DNA of 16,689 nucleotides from JADKIH01 sp031411835 (GCA_031411835.1 JANOBV010000131.1:1-16689); one strand, 5' to 3'; positions 1 through 8,228 are shown, numbered from the stretch's first letter. Notes: generated by a model from the letters alone, not told the origin. A program made the numbers and translations.

Positions 1-133
1 ATAAAGGCGCAGATAAATTCGCAGATTTCTACAATACAAATTGCAATTGCTTAATTCAAACCAAATATTAATTATTCAAAGAACTTCTAATAATACTCAA
101 CTAAAAAATCTGCGAATTTATCTGCGCCTTTAT
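1..133. repeat. Perfect 28-bp inverted repeat in intergenic region
   Basis: Bases 1-28 and 106-133 are exact reverse complements (28 of 28), separated by a 77-nt AT-rich spacer. Both arms are built from repeats of the word ATCTGCG or its complement, and the right side carries two more copies (to about 147). The left arm begins at the window edge, so the element may extend further. The rest of the gap before yggS (134-240) holds further short near-tandem words (GAATTGCGGATTGC near 178-190, ATTACGAATTACGATT near 215-230) and a possible but unsupported -7 hexamer TAATTTTG at 163-170. No coding signal is seen in 1-240. A role in transcript end formation or as a dispersed chromosomal repeat is inference. 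Confidence 0.85.
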
Positions 134-240
134 CTGCGAAATCTGCGGGAGAAATATTTTAGTAATTTTGGACTCCGAATTGCGGATTGCCTAGATCTAA
201 TATCTATTCTCTAATTACGAATTACGATTCACAACCAAAA

Positions 241-888
241 ATGATCCACCTCGAAAATTACCACCGCATCCTGTCCGAATTGAAACCATTCAATGCGCAA
301 TTAGTTGCCGTGAGTAAAACGAAACCGATTGAAGATATCAAAGAGTTGATTCAAAGCGGACAAACGATTTTTGGAGAGAATTATGTTCAGGAATTACTAG
401 AAAAAGCAAATGTTATTTCGGATGTTGATTGGCATTTCATTGGTCACCTTCAATCCAATAAAGTAAAAAGCATTTTACCTGTAACAAAATTGATTCATGG
501 AGTAGATAGTATTAAATTACTTCAAGAGATCAATAAGCAAGCAGAGAAACAAAATTTAGTTACTGATTGTCTTTTGCAAATTTACATTGCTTCAGAAGAA
601 ACTAAGTTCGGTCTAGATTATAATGAAGCAGAAGAGTATTTCACCGGACCATTATCGGATCAATTGAAAAATGTAAGAGTCAAAGGTTTTATGGGAATGG
701 CATCGAATACAGAAGACAATAATTTAATTCAAGCTGAATTTCGAACGTTGAAAAAATTCTATGACACATACAAGCAATTGGGGCTTGACACACTCTCAAT
801 GGGCATGACAAGTGATTATATGATCGCATTGAATGAAGGCAGTACGATGATCAGAATTGGCTCAGCAATTTTCGGTTCGAGAAATTAA
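241..888 (+). CDS. yggS: YggS/PROSC family PLP homeostasis protein
   Basis: A 215-residue member of the YggS/PLPBP family, which binds pyridoxal 5'-phosphate in a single TIM-barrel domain and helps balance B6 vitamers and amino-acid pools; no enzymatic activity is established for the family. Visible signatures: VAVSKTKP with the PLP-binding lysine at K26, FGENYVQE at 44-51, HFIGHLQSNK at 65-74, the SMGMTSDY stretch at 187-194, and RIGSAIFG at 205-212, which fits the phosphate-binding end of the barrel. The ATG at 241 was chosen over an in-frame TTG at 187 because the 18 extra residues are encoded by low-complexity intergenic sequence and the 215-residue form has the usual family N-terminus. 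The transporter gene follows after 10 nt, so the two are probably co-transcribed. Confidence 0.95.
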   Translation: MIHLENYHRILSELKPFNAQLVAVSKTKPIEDIKELIQSGQTIFGENYVQELLEKANVISDVDWHFIGHLQSNKVKSILPVTKLIHGVDSIKLLQEINKQAEKQNLVTDCLLQIYIASEETKFGLDYNEAEEYFTGPLSDQLKNVRVKGFMGMASNTEDNNLIQAEFRTLKKFYDTYKQLGLDTLSMGMTSDYMIALNEGSTMIRIGSAIFGSRN

Positions 889-898
889 AAGACAACAA

Positions 899-1858
899 AT
901 GTTGAACTCAGGAATATTTTTCGGATTGTTGACTACACTTTCTTGGTCATTTTGCATTTTTCCATTTACACAGGCAGCCCGCAGATTAGGTTCGAATTCA
1001 TTGAATCATTTTCGATTGTTACTTGCTTTGATCTTTATTGGACTGATCAGTACAATTGTAGACTCACACGCTTTTGCATCGATATTCACTTCAGAATATT
1101 CTCAAGCTTGGTTATGGTTAGGTCTTTCGGGAATCGTTGGACTAACGATTGGTGATTATTTTGCTTTCGAAGCTTATTCTATTCTTGGTGCTCGACTTGG
1201 AAGCGTACTTACCACCTTCGCTCCTGCTGCGGCGCTTTGTTTAGCATGGATACTACTGGGTGAAACATTATCCTTCATTGGAATTATTGGAATTTTTGTG
1301 ACTATCGTCGGTGTCAACTTTATCAGTCTTGCAAAAAAAGAAAGAGATAAGATCCCAACGAATAAACAATCAAAGATTTCCCTCGGAGTAATCGCCGGAA
1401 TTCTCTCAGCTTTTTGTCAAGGCGCCGGATTGGTACTTGCAAAAAAAGGAATGCTTATGGAGAAAGAATTGAATATTACGATCAATCCTTTTCATGCAAC
1501 ATTTATCAGGTTAACAATCGCAACTTCATTTTTATATTTAGTTTCCATCATTAGAGGAAAATTAAAAAATGTTTTTCAGCCAATTTTAGAAAATCGAGAT
1601 GGCGGAATAAAATTTGCGATCGCAGGAACGGTCTTCGGTCCTACTCTAGGGGTTTCACTATCACTATTTACGGTTGCGCTTATTGAACCGTCAATTGCGC
1701 AAACCATTTTTTCACTTGTACCTGTCTTTGCTTTATTCGTTGCTCGCATTCTTACAAAAGAAAAAATCACGTGGCAATCTCTTTCGGGTGTAACGATTGC
1801 AATGAGTGGGGTTTTGATATTGATCTGGAGAGAGCATATTGAAAAATTGCTCTCTTAA
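899..1858 (+). CDS. EamA/DMT-family membrane transporter
   Basis: A 319-residue, very hydrophobic inner-membrane protein of the drug/metabolite transporter superfamily. Two EamA-like halves are visible, about 4-145 and 161-311, consistent with ten transmembrane helices. Each half ends with the typical pattern of a short charged loop followed by two helices: GETLSFIGIIGIF at 121-133 in the first, TKEKITWQSLSGV at 286-298 in the second. The substrate cannot be read from the sequence; family members export or import amino acids, nucleosides and other metabolites. The ATG at 899 is preferred to an in-frame TTG at 857 that lies inside yggS. The 10-nt gap after yggS suggests one transcript. No clear terminator follows; only a weak AT-rich hairpin is seen near 1870-1890. 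Confidence 0.9.
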   Translation: MLNSGIFFGLLTTLSWSFCIFPFTQAARRLGSNSLNHFRLLLALIFIGLISTIVDSHAFASIFTSEYSQAWLWLGLSGIVGLTIGDYFAFEAYSILGARLGSVLTTFAPAAALCLAWILLGETLSFIGIIGIFVTIVGVNFISLAKKERDKIPTNKQSKISLGVIAGILSAFCQGAGLVLAKKGMLMEKELNITINPFHATFIRLTIATSFLYLVSIIRGKLKNVFQPILENRDGGIKFAIAGTVFGPTLGVSLSLFTVALIEPSIAQTIFSLVPVFALFVARILTKEKITWQSLSGVTIAMSGVLILIWREHIEKLLS

Positions 1859-1939
1859 GTTTATCTAAAAATAATTTCAAAATTATTGATGGTTAAATTT
1901 CTTTCATTCACACCAATTTTAAAATCATATACCAATTTC

Positions 1940-1971
1940 TTTGTTTAGAAATATAAAGAATCTTAGCTTTG
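1940..1971 (+). promoter_or_regulatory. Candidate Bacteroidota-type promoter for the T9SS cargo gene
   Basis: TTTG at 1940-1943, a 20-nt spacer, then TAGCTTTG at 1964-1971, an exact match to the TAnnTTTG -7 consensus of Bacteroidota housekeeping promoters. The predicted transcript start would be roughly 10-15 nt before the ATG at 1990. Confidence 0.55.
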
Positions 1972-1989
1972 AATTAAAATGTCTCTCAA

Positions 1990-3339
1990 ATGAATCGACA
2001 ATTACATGTTTTACTCTTTATTTTAACTTTCTTAATAAAATCCGGAGAAGTCCATGCTTTCAAATTTTCAAATATAACAAACGGAACGTCCAATCAATAT
2101 GGAATAAATGGCACATTAGTATGTAAGTTAGACTCTTTAGGAAATTCAATTTGGGCAAAAGATTTTGCTGGTTACATCATGCCATCAACTTTTTCAAACG
2201 AATTATATGGGTCTGCTTTTGATGGCAAGTATTTATATGTTATCGAAATGCAGGGTCAACTTGGATCTGGAATTCCACCAACATTTTATCCTTCAATTAT
2301 CAAAATGGATACTCTTGGGAACGTCCTCTTTATTAAAAGTACTTCAATTAATTCTGCTGGAGGGTATGGATTTTATCAAATCTTTCCTTCTCCTACAAAT
2401 GGAGTTTGGATTATTGACAACGGATCATCTGGGATAACAAATATGGGGGCAGCATTTCCAATGGATAGTTCTGGAAATGTCGGAGCACGAATAGGTTTTT
2501 GGCATGGTTCAGTTTCAACTTCCAAAACGTTACGGCAATTTTCTGATTTAACATTTGTAATAAGTGTTGACCATAGACAGTCTCAAGGAGGAATTGATGT
2601 TCCATTTACTACACTTACTAGATTTAGGGAAAATGGAACCATTATTTGGAGTTTTGATTATGAAATTTCCGGAGGAATCATTGGAGATTTTTTAGGTGAA
2701 CAACAAATGATAGTTGACAGCTTAGATAATGTTTATATTATTTGTAATTTATATCAAGGTACAACAAATGCTACAGTTGGAATAAAGGTTGGCTCAAATG
2801 GGAATGTACTACTTGCCAAACTTTGGCCTGATCTGCTAGCTTATTCAATAACTGATTTGAAATTTAAAAACAATCAACTCATAGCTGTTTATAATGGAGA
2901 AGAAATTCAGTTCGATACAATGCTAAATAATACTTGTCTTAACACACAAAATTTTTCAATTGATTTGAATAACACATTAATTCCAACAACGACTCAACAT
3001 ACTTATAACTTTGAAAATTTTACTCCATTAAATAGTACATTTAATTTTACAAATCCAGTTTATCAAGATTATTGTTTATCTGCCTCAACAAATAGTTTAT
3101 TATCTGACGATTTCAATTTCTCAATTTATCCAAATCCGGCAAGTGGAATCATTAATATTTCAAATAGTAAAAACGCATCCTATACTTTAGTTGTTTCGGA
3201 TTTACAAGGCAAAATTTATATAGAAGAAGTGAGTGAAAATGCAAAACATATTGATGTTACCAAATTAATGACAGGAATGTACTTTGTTACCTTAATAAAT
3301 GCATCAACATCGATAACTAAAAAAATAATTATCAACTGA
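1990..3339 (+). CDS. Secreted beta-propeller-like protein with T9SS type A sorting domain
   Basis: A 449-residue predicted exported protein. Residues 1-23 form a signal peptide (hydrophobic core, VHA before the predicted cut). The middle contains several degenerate repeats of the form 'KLDSLGNSIWAKDF', 'KMDTLGNVLFIKS' and 'RENGTIIWSFDY', resembling the SBBP/PQQ-like blades of secreted beta-propellers. The last 75 residues, from about 375, are a type A T9SS C-terminal domain: SIYPNP near 378-383, then a VSDLQGKIY strand, LMTGMYFVTL and a basic KKIIIN end. Family knowledge: such domains direct proteins across the outer membrane through the type IX machinery and are usually removed on export. 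Function of the passenger is unknown; adhesion or surface binding is possible. The gene has its own promoter candidate and converges on aroQ with only 17 nt between them. Confidence 0.9.
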   Translation: MNRQLHVLLFILTFLIKSGEVHAFKFSNITNGTSNQYGINGTLVCKLDSLGNSIWAKDFAGYIMPSTFSNELYGSAFDGKYLYVIEMQGQLGSGIPPTFYPSIIKMDTLGNVLFIKSTSINSAGGYGFYQIFPSPTNGVWIIDNGSSGITNMGAAFPMDSSGNVGARIGFWHGSVSTSKTLRQFSDLTFVISVDHRQSQGGIDVPFTTLTRFRENGTIIWSFDYEISGGIIGDFLGEQQMIVDSLDNVYIICNLYQGTTNATVGIKVGSNGNVLLAKLWPDLLAYSITDLKFKNNQLIAVYNGEEIQFDTMLNNTCLNTQNFSIDLNNTLIPTTTQHTYNFENFTPLNSTFNFTNPVYQDYCLSASTNSLLSDDFNFSIYPNPASGIINISNSKNASYTLVVSDLQGKIYIEEVSENAKHIDVTKLMTGMYFVTLINASTSITKKIIIN

Positions 3340-3356
3340 TAAATATCAATTGACTT

Positions 3357-3785
3357 TCATGAATTCAATTTATTCAGCAAAGCTGATATTGCAAGAGAAT
3401 AAGAATACAACCCAAACCCACTAATACTCCCAACACATTTTCCTGCTATCATTGAATGATGTCTGTACTCCTCGCGAGCAAAGACATTTGAAATGTGAAC
3501 TTCAATCACCGGCGACTTAATTGCAGCAATGGCATCGGCTATGGCAACGGAAGTATGTGTATAACCACCGGCATTTAGAATAATTCCGTCAACCGAAAAG
3601 CCATGTTGTTGTAGATTGTTGATTAGTTCTCCTTCAACATTCGATTGAAAAAAAGTCATGTTGATTGTGTTGAATTCCTTCTTCAATTCCTCGAAAAAGT
3701 CCTCGAACGATCGATTACCATAAACATCAGGCTCTCTTTTGCCCAAAAGATTTAGATTTGGGCCATTAATAATGTGAATTGTCAT
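3357..3785 (-). CDS. aroQ: Type II 3-dehydroquinate dehydratase
   Basis: A 142-residue protein of the usual type II dehydroquinase length. It converts 3-dehydroquinate to 3-dehydroshikimate in the shikimate pathway, acting as a cytoplasmic dodecamer in known family members. Visible motifs: INGPNLNLLG at 6-15, R17 and catalytic Y22 in REPDVYG, ILNAGGYTHTSVA with N71, and VEVHIS-type VIEVHISN with catalytic H97, followed by the REEYRHHS segment. All expected active-site residues appear present. It is divergent from xerD with about 128 nt between the start codons; I recall an aroQ-xerD neighbourhood from other Bacteroidota, but this was not checked. No convincing TAnnTTTG promoter was found for it in the divergent region. 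Confidence 0.97.
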   Translation of the reverse strand: MTIHIINGPNLNLLGKREPDVYGNRSFEDFFEELKKEFNTINMTFFQSNVEGELINNLQQHGFSVDGIILNAGGYTHTSVAIADAIAAIKSPVIEVHISNVFAREEYRHHSMIAGKCVGSISGFGLYSYSLAISALLNKLNS

Positions 3786-3913
3786 AATTGTGCAGAAATT
3801 TCAGGTGCAAATTACTTACAATTATTCAATTCTTAATGTGGAAAAGTTTTCATCTTAATTCCCCATCAATGCTTCCTTTTCTACAATTTTGTTAAGATTC
3901 AAAAATCATCTAT

Positions 3914-4813
3914 CTGAGCTGGAAAAGTTATACTATTGGTTTCAAATCGTACTTGAAATTAGAGCGTTCGCTTTCGGAAAATTCCGTTGAAGCGTATTTG
4001 CATGACTTGAGTATGCTCGAACAATTCCTTATCGTAACTAAACAAGCATTGAGTCCAAGTGAGATAAAAGTCGATCACCTCCGCGATTTTATAACTTGGG
4101 TCAATGAACTTGGACTTTCAGCAAGAAGCCAAGCTAGAATCATTTCAGGACTAAAAGGATTTTTTAAATACTGCTTGATAGAAAACATTGTAACTGACGA
4201 CCCATCTCAACTTCTCGATTCGCCTCGACTAGGAAGAAAATTACCAGATACTCTTTCCATTCATGATATCGACAATCTCATTGCAGCAATCGATTTAAGC
4301 AAACCAGAAGGAGTCAGAAATAAAGCCATGATGGAAACGCTATATAGCTGCGGACTTCGTGTAAGTGAATTGGTGACATTGAAATTATCGAATGTGCATT
4401 TTGAAATTGGGTTTGTAAAAGTTCTTGGTAAAGGTGACAAAGAACGATTGGTTCCTATTGGAAGTGTTGCAATCAAACACATCAAGATTTACATCAATGA
4501 AATTCGCTGCCACTTGAATATTCAAAGTGGTAATGAAGATTTTGTTTTCCTAAATAAGAATGGAAAATCACTTTCAAGAGTAATGGTCTTTATGATCATC
4601 AAACAATTATCAGAAAAAATAAATCTTAAAAAAAGTATAAGTCCACACACCTTCCGACATTCATTTGCGACACATTTGATTGAAGGCGGAGCTGACCTTC
4701 GAGCGGTACAAGAAATGCTCGGACACGAATCAATTACCACCACAGAAATCTATACACATCTCGATCGCGATTTCTTACGTGCATCGATATTAAAACATCA
4801 TCCTCGGGCATGA
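3914..4813 (+). CDS. xerD: Tyrosine recombinase XerD (probable non-canonical CTG start)
   Basis: Site-specific recombinase that, with XerC or alone, resolves chromosome dimers at dif. The N-terminal core-binding SAM-like domain covers about 1-95 and the catalytic domain about 110-295. Counting from CTG at 3914 (299 residues), the catalytic set is R149, K173, H245, R248, H271 and nucleophile Y280, each exactly one position after the E. coli XerD residues (148, 172, 244, 247, 270, 279). The protein ends in HHPRA, as E. coli XerD does. The first ordinary start, TTG at 3953, would remove 13 residues (SWKSYTIGFKSY...) that match the family's first helix; the frame is open back to a stop at 3893 with no ATG, GTG or TTG in between. 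CTG start is inference; a sequencing error in an ATG, ATC/ATT initiation or the TTG form are alternatives. Confidence 0.93.
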   Translation: MSWKSYTIGFKSYLKLERSLSENSVEAYLHDLSMLEQFLIVTKQALSPSEIKVDHLRDFITWVNELGLSARSQARIISGLKGFFKYCLIENIVTDDPSQLLDSPRLGRKLPDTLSIHDIDNLIAAIDLSKPEGVRNKAMMETLYSCGLRVSELVTLKLSNVHFEIGFVKVLGKGDKERLVPIGSVAIKHIKIYINEIRCHLNIQSGNEDFVFLNKNGKSLSRVMVFMIIKQLSEKINLKKSISPHTFRHSFATHLIEGGADLRAVQEMLGHESITTTEIYTHLDRDFLRASILKHHPRA

Positions 4814-4838
4814 GTTCTTTTAACTAAAAAATAGATTG

Positions 4839-5663
4839 ATGAAATTAAACAAAAATAATATTTTCATTTTACTAGGTGTACTTTCTATATTCATCTGTTC
4901 ATTTACCATTGCTATGAATGAACAACGTTCGAGTGAAATGAAAAGCGGTTCCAAAAATATGGGTGGCACGATTGAATTCTCAGGATATTCATGGACAGTA
5001 AAAGATTCGAATGGAAAACATACTGGTCCGGGAAACAATTATTTCTCCGGTTCCAAAGATAATGTTTACGTTGATTCCCTAGGCAAATTACACCTCCGCT
5101 TAACATATAGAAATGATAAATGGTATTGTCCTGAAGTTCGAATGTTAAATAATCTTGGTTATGGAAAATACATTTTTGAAATTGATTCACTTACTACTCC
5201 ATTAGATAAAGATATTGTTGTGGGACTGTTCATGTATGACAGAGAAGACTCAATGAATTTTCACAAGGAAGTGGATATTGAATTTTCGCAATGGGGAAAA
5301 GATGTTTCTTTGAATTCGCAGTATGTAATGCAACCAAAAGAGGATGAAGCCTACCGTTTCAATACAGACTTCACTAAACAATCTAGGCATACTATTGAAC
5401 TAAAGAAAAAGAAGATCGCTTTTAAATCTACTTATCAAATGGATAGTAAAGGTGGCTGTTTCACTAAGAACTTTTCACATTGGAAAATTAAACCGAATAA
5501 AGAATATAAAAGCTTGAATGAAAGAGTAAGTATCAATGTCTGGTTATATAGAATGTCAGAGCCATCGAATCTCAAAGAGTTTGAGATTGTGATATCCAAA
5601 TTTGAATTCAAACCATTTAAGTTCGCAGGAATATTAAATCCGGCACCAAACGTAAAACAGTAA
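4839..5663 (+). CDS. Secreted GH16-like glucanase-fold protein
   Basis: A 274-residue predicted secreted protein with a signal peptide (hydrophobic 8-25, predicted cut after SFTIA). The rest resembles the concanavalin-like jelly roll of glycoside hydrolase family 16: FSGYSWTVKDSNGKHTGPGNN near 47-67, WYCPEVRMLNNLGYGKYIFE near 95-114, and EVDIEF at 144-149, which corresponds to the GH16 E-x-D-x-E catalytic motif (E144 nucleophile, D146, E148 acid/base). Family knowledge suggests cleavage of beta-1,3 or mixed beta-glucans, but the substrate cannot be read here and no carbohydrate-uptake genes lie nearby. No T9SS sorting domain is present, so it may remain periplasmic. ATG at 4839 directly follows an in-frame TTG and is the natural start. 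It begins 25 nt after xerD and ends 6 nt before the DUF486 gene. Confidence 0.8.
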   Translation: MKLNKNNIFILLGVLSIFICSFTIAMNEQRSSEMKSGSKNMGGTIEFSGYSWTVKDSNGKHTGPGNNYFSGSKDNVYVDSLGKLHLRLTYRNDKWYCPEVRMLNNLGYGKYIFEIDSLTTPLDKDIVVGLFMYDREDSMNFHKEVDIEFSQWGKDVSLNSQYVMQPKEDEAYRFNTDFTKQSRHTIELKKKKIAFKSTYQMDSKGGCFTKNFSHWKIKPNKEYKSLNERVSINVWLYRMSEPSNLKEFEIVISKFEFKPFKFAGILNPAPNVKQ

Positions 5664-5669
5664 TCACAA

Positions 5670-6050
5670 ATGTTTCTTCGCGGGCTTTCTTCCATTTTTT
5701 TCCTGATCATCTCCAATTTTTTCATGACGTTTGCCTGGTACGGGCATCTACAATTTAAGAAATGGAATATTTTCCAAACAACGGGACTTATTGGACTGAT
5801 CTTAATTAGCTGGGGAATTGCACTTTTGGAATACATGTTTCAAGTTCCTGGTAACAGACTCGGTTTCAATGAGAATGGTGGACCTTTCAATCTGTTCCAG
5901 CTTAAGATCATACAAGAGGTAATAACGTTAGTTGTTTTTTCCTTTTGCGCAATATTCATTTTCAAAACCGACAAACTCCAATGGAATTATCTAGTTGGAT
6001 TTGCATTTTTGCTTTTGGCGGTGTTTTTTATCTTTAAAAAATGGGACTAA
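5670..6050 (+). CDS. DUF486 (DMT-like) small membrane protein
   Basis: A 126-residue integral membrane protein with about four hydrophobic helices (near 5-24, 37-57, 81-101 and 106-123). It matches the DUF486 family, whose signature is recognisable in SNFFMTFAWYGHLQFK (about 15-30), SWGIALLEYMFQVPGNRLGF (47-66) and GGPFNLFQLKIIQEVITLVVF (70-90). The family is placed near the DMT transporters by topology, but its substrate and role are unknown. It starts 6 nt after the GH16-like gene, implying translational coupling or at least co-transcription. No clear terminator is visible before the next promoter. Confidence 0.9.
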   Translation: MFLRGLSSIFFLIISNFFMTFAWYGHLQFKKWNIFQTTGLIGLILISWGIALLEYMFQVPGNRLGFNENGGPFNLFQLKIIQEVITLVVFSFCAIFIFKTDKLQWNYLVGFAFLLLAVFFIFKKWD

Positions 6051-6093
6051 GTGAATACTTTTTCACAGTTGACCTGAATTAATTAACATATCC

Positions 6094-6122
6094 TTGCCGA
6101 GTAAAATACATCTTTATCTTTA
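6094..6122 (+). promoter_or_regulatory. Candidate promoter for the carboxylase operon
   Basis: TTG at 6094-6096, an 18-nt spacer and TATCTTTA at 6115-6122 (one mismatch to TAnnTTTG). The predicted transcript start is about 10 nt upstream of the ATG at 6140. No Shine-Dalgarno sequence is seen. Confidence 0.5.
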
Positions 6123-6139
6123 CCCCCACCAATGTACTT

Positions 6140-7771
6140 ATGACAGATATAGAATTCAATAAAAACGAAGATTCCATGCGCCAGCTGGTAGATCAGCTAA
6201 AACATCGCCACAGCAAAATTGCTGAAGGTGGTGGTGCAAAGAATGCAGCTAAACAAAAAGAGCAAGGGAAAATGCTTGCTCGCGAGAGAATACAATATCT
6301 CATCGATTCTAAAACAGATTTTTTTGAGATCGGAGCATTTGTCGCTGAAGACATGTATGCAGAATACGGTGGTTGTCCTGCTGCAGGAGTTGTTGCCGGA
6401 ATCGGATATGTGAGCGGAAAGCAATGTGTGATCGTTGCCAATGATGCTACCGTAAAAGCCGGTGCTTGGTTTCCAATGAGTGGAAAGAAAAATTTACGCT
6501 TGCAAGAAATTGCAATGGAAAATCGTTTGCCGATAATTTATCTCGTTGATAGTGCCGGAGTTTTTCTTCCATTACAAGATGAGATCTTTCCTGACAAAGA
6601 ACATTTTGGAAGGATCTTTAGAAACAATGCTATCATGTCATCGATGGGAATTATCCAAGTTGCAGCTATCATGGGAAGTTGTGTTGCCGGTGGCGCATAC
6701 TTACCTATCATGAGTGATGAAGCAATGATCGTAGATAAAACAGGTAGTATTTTTCTTGCAGGATCATACTTAGTAAAAGCTGCAATTGGAGAAGATATCG
6801 ATAATGAAACACTAGGAGGTGCAACAACGCAATGTGAGATCTCAGGAGTTACGGACAATAAATTTCCGAATGACAAAGCTGCTTTAGATCACATCAAAAA
6901 TATTTTCAGCAAGCTAGGTGATTTTGAAAAAGCAGGATTCAACAGAGTGAAAAGTGTTGCACCGGTTAAAAGCATTAAAGAAGTTTACGGAATTGTACCA
7001 ACTGAAGCATCGAAACAATATGACATGCATGAAGTCATTGCACGTTTAGTTGACGGTGGCGAATTCGATGAGTACAAAGATAAATTTGGCCAAAGTATTA
7101 TTTGCGGAATTGCAAGAATCGATGGTTGGGCTGTTGGCATTGTTGCCAATCAACGTAAAGTTGTAAAAAGCAAAAAAGGTGAAATGCAATTTGGGGGAGT
7201 TATTTATTCAGACTCGGCAGATAAAGCAGCACGATTTATAATGAATTGCAATCAGAGAAAAGTTCCTCTCGTATTTCTTCAAGATGTAACAGGATTTATG
7301 GTTGGATCAAGAAGTGAGCAAGGTGGAATTATAAAAGACGGAGCGAAAATGGTAAATGCCATGAGTAATTCCGTCGTTCCGAAATTTACAGTTATCATAG
7401 GTAATTCATATGGCGCAGGAAATTATGCCATGTGTGGAAAAGCTTATGATCCGCGTTTCATCATTGGATGGCCGACTGCACAGATCGCAGTAATGGGCGG
7501 AGCTCAAGCTGCGAAAGTTTTATTGCAAATTCAAGTGAGTGCTCTAAAAGCAAAAGGCAAAGAGATCACGAAAGAAGATGAAACTGAATTATTAAAAAAG
7601 ATCACTGATAAATACAATTCGCAGATCTCACCCTACTATGCAGCATCACGACTTTGGTTAGATGCGGTCATCGATCCTGTAGACACACGCAAATGGATCT
7701 CTATGGGAATTGAAGCAGCGAATCACTCTCCTATCACTAAACAATATAACGTCGGAATCATTCAAACATAA
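6140..7771 (+). CDS. Acyl-CoA carboxylase, carboxyltransferase (beta) subunit
   Basis: A 543-residue carboxyltransferase of the crotonase fold, which transfers carboxyl from biotin to an acyl-CoA (propionyl-, methylcrotonyl- or a related CoA). The N-terminal half (about 25-285) contains YAEYGGCPAAGVVAGIG at 73-89, VANDATVKAG at 99-108, FPDKEHFGRIF at 150-160 and the oxyanion-hole segment GSCVAGGAYLP at 179-189. The C-terminal half (about 290-535) contains FLQDVTGFMVG at 379-389, GNSYGAGNYAMCGKAY at 421-436 and WPTAQIAVMGGAQAA at 444-458. The FPDKEHFGRIF and WP-A-I-VMGG patterns resemble methylcrotonyl-CoA carboxylase beta chains more than propionyl-CoA ones, but substrate is unproven. The biotin carboxylase/BCCP partner is not in the window. 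It is followed after 5 nt by the pyrophosphohydrolase gene. Confidence 0.95.
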   Translation: MTDIEFNKNEDSMRQLVDQLKHRHSKIAEGGGAKNAAKQKEQGKMLARERIQYLIDSKTDFFEIGAFVAEDMYAEYGGCPAAGVVAGIGYVSGKQCVIVANDATVKAGAWFPMSGKKNLRLQEIAMENRLPIIYLVDSAGVFLPLQDEIFPDKEHFGRIFRNNAIMSSMGIIQVAAIMGSCVAGGAYLPIMSDEAMIVDKTGSIFLAGSYLVKAAIGEDIDNETLGGATTQCEISGVTDNKFPNDKAALDHIKNIFSKLGDFEKAGFNRVKSVAPVKSIKEVYGIVPTEASKQYDMHEVIARLVDGGEFDEYKDKFGQSIICGIARIDGWAVGIVANQRKVVKSKKGEMQFGGVIYSDSADKAARFIMNCNQRKVPLVFLQDVTGFMVGSRSEQGGIIKDGAKMVNAMSNSVVPKFTVIIGNSYGAGNYAMCGKAYDPRFIIGWPTAQIAVMGGAQAAKVLLQIQVSALKAKGKEITKEDETELLKKITDKYNSQISPYYAASRLWLDAVIDPVDTRKWISMGIEAANHSPITKQYNVGIIQT

Positions 7772-7776
7772 AAACC

Positions 7777-8166
7777 ATGAGCCTAATCGATAAGATAAAT
7801 AAAGTAAAAGAGTTTCATGAAACATTCGGATTAGAATTTCACGAAACACCAACTACAAATGTCAGCGAAAGAATCGTCGACCTCCGCCATCGCTTGATGC
7901 AAGAGGAAAACGATGAATATCTGGAAGCTTGCAAAGAAGGAAATCTAACGCTCATTGCAGATGCATTAGGCGACAAGATGTACATACTTTTCGGGACAAT
8001 TATCGCTCACGGACTTCAACATAAGATCGAAGAAGTTTTCGATGAAATTCATAGAAGTAATATGAGTAAACTCGATGATAACGGCAAACCGATCTATCGC
8101 GAAGATGGCAAGATCCTGAAAAGCGAAAATTATTTTTTACCCGACATTAAAAGTATTTTGAAATAG
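7777..8166 (+). CDS. MazG/PRA-PH-like nucleotide pyrophosphohydrolase
   Basis: A 129-residue all-alpha protein resembling the phosphoribosyl-ATP pyrophosphohydrolase-like group of the MazG superfamily. The metal-binding pattern is visible as EENDEYLEA at 43-51 (E43, E44, E47) followed after about 10 residues by DALGDKMYILFG at 62-73 (D62, D66). These enzymes hydrolyse nucleoside triphosphates to monophosphate and pyrophosphate; the true substrate (house-cleaning of non-canonical dNTPs or another nucleotide) cannot be read here. It is unlikely to be HisE itself since no his genes are near and a longer N-terminus precedes the motif. It is tightly coupled to the carboxylase subunit (5-nt gap), but a functional link is not obvious. 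Its final AAA codon and TAG stop form the beginning of the downstream inverted repeat. Confidence 0.87.
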   Translation: MSLIDKINKVKEFHETFGLEFHETPTTNVSERIVDLRHRLMQEENDEYLEACKEGNLTLIADALGDKMYILFGTIIAHGLQHKIEEVFDEIHRSNMSKLDDNGKPIYREDGKILKSENYFLPDIKSILK

Positions 8167-8228
8167 GTCAAAAGTCAGAAGTCAATGGTAACTTTCGTGA
8201 CCTTTGACCTCTGACCTTTGACCTATTT
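8161..8228. repeat. 24-bp inverted repeat spanning a stop codon
   Basis: The arms 8161-8184 and 8205-8228 are reverse complements at 22 of 24 positions with a 20-nt loop. They are built from the word GGTCAAA or its complement TTTGACC. The left arm starts with the last sense codon and TAG stop of the upstream gene, and the right arm ends 3 nt before the thrS -7 candidate. It may act as a transcript end structure between the two operons (inference); there is no U-run directly after the stem. Confidence 0.8.

Noticed and set aside
187..240. TTG start extending YggS by 18 residues
   Set aside because: The extra residues derive from low-complexity intergenic words and do not fit the family N-terminus; ATG at 241 gives the usual protein.
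5435..5836. 133-residue minus-strand frame across the GH16-like and DUF486 genes
   Set aside because: It overlaps two well-supported plus-strand genes and resembles no known family.
6538..6876. 112-residue minus-strand frame inside the carboxylase gene
   Set aside because: Antisense shadow of a strongly conserved coding region; no independent support.
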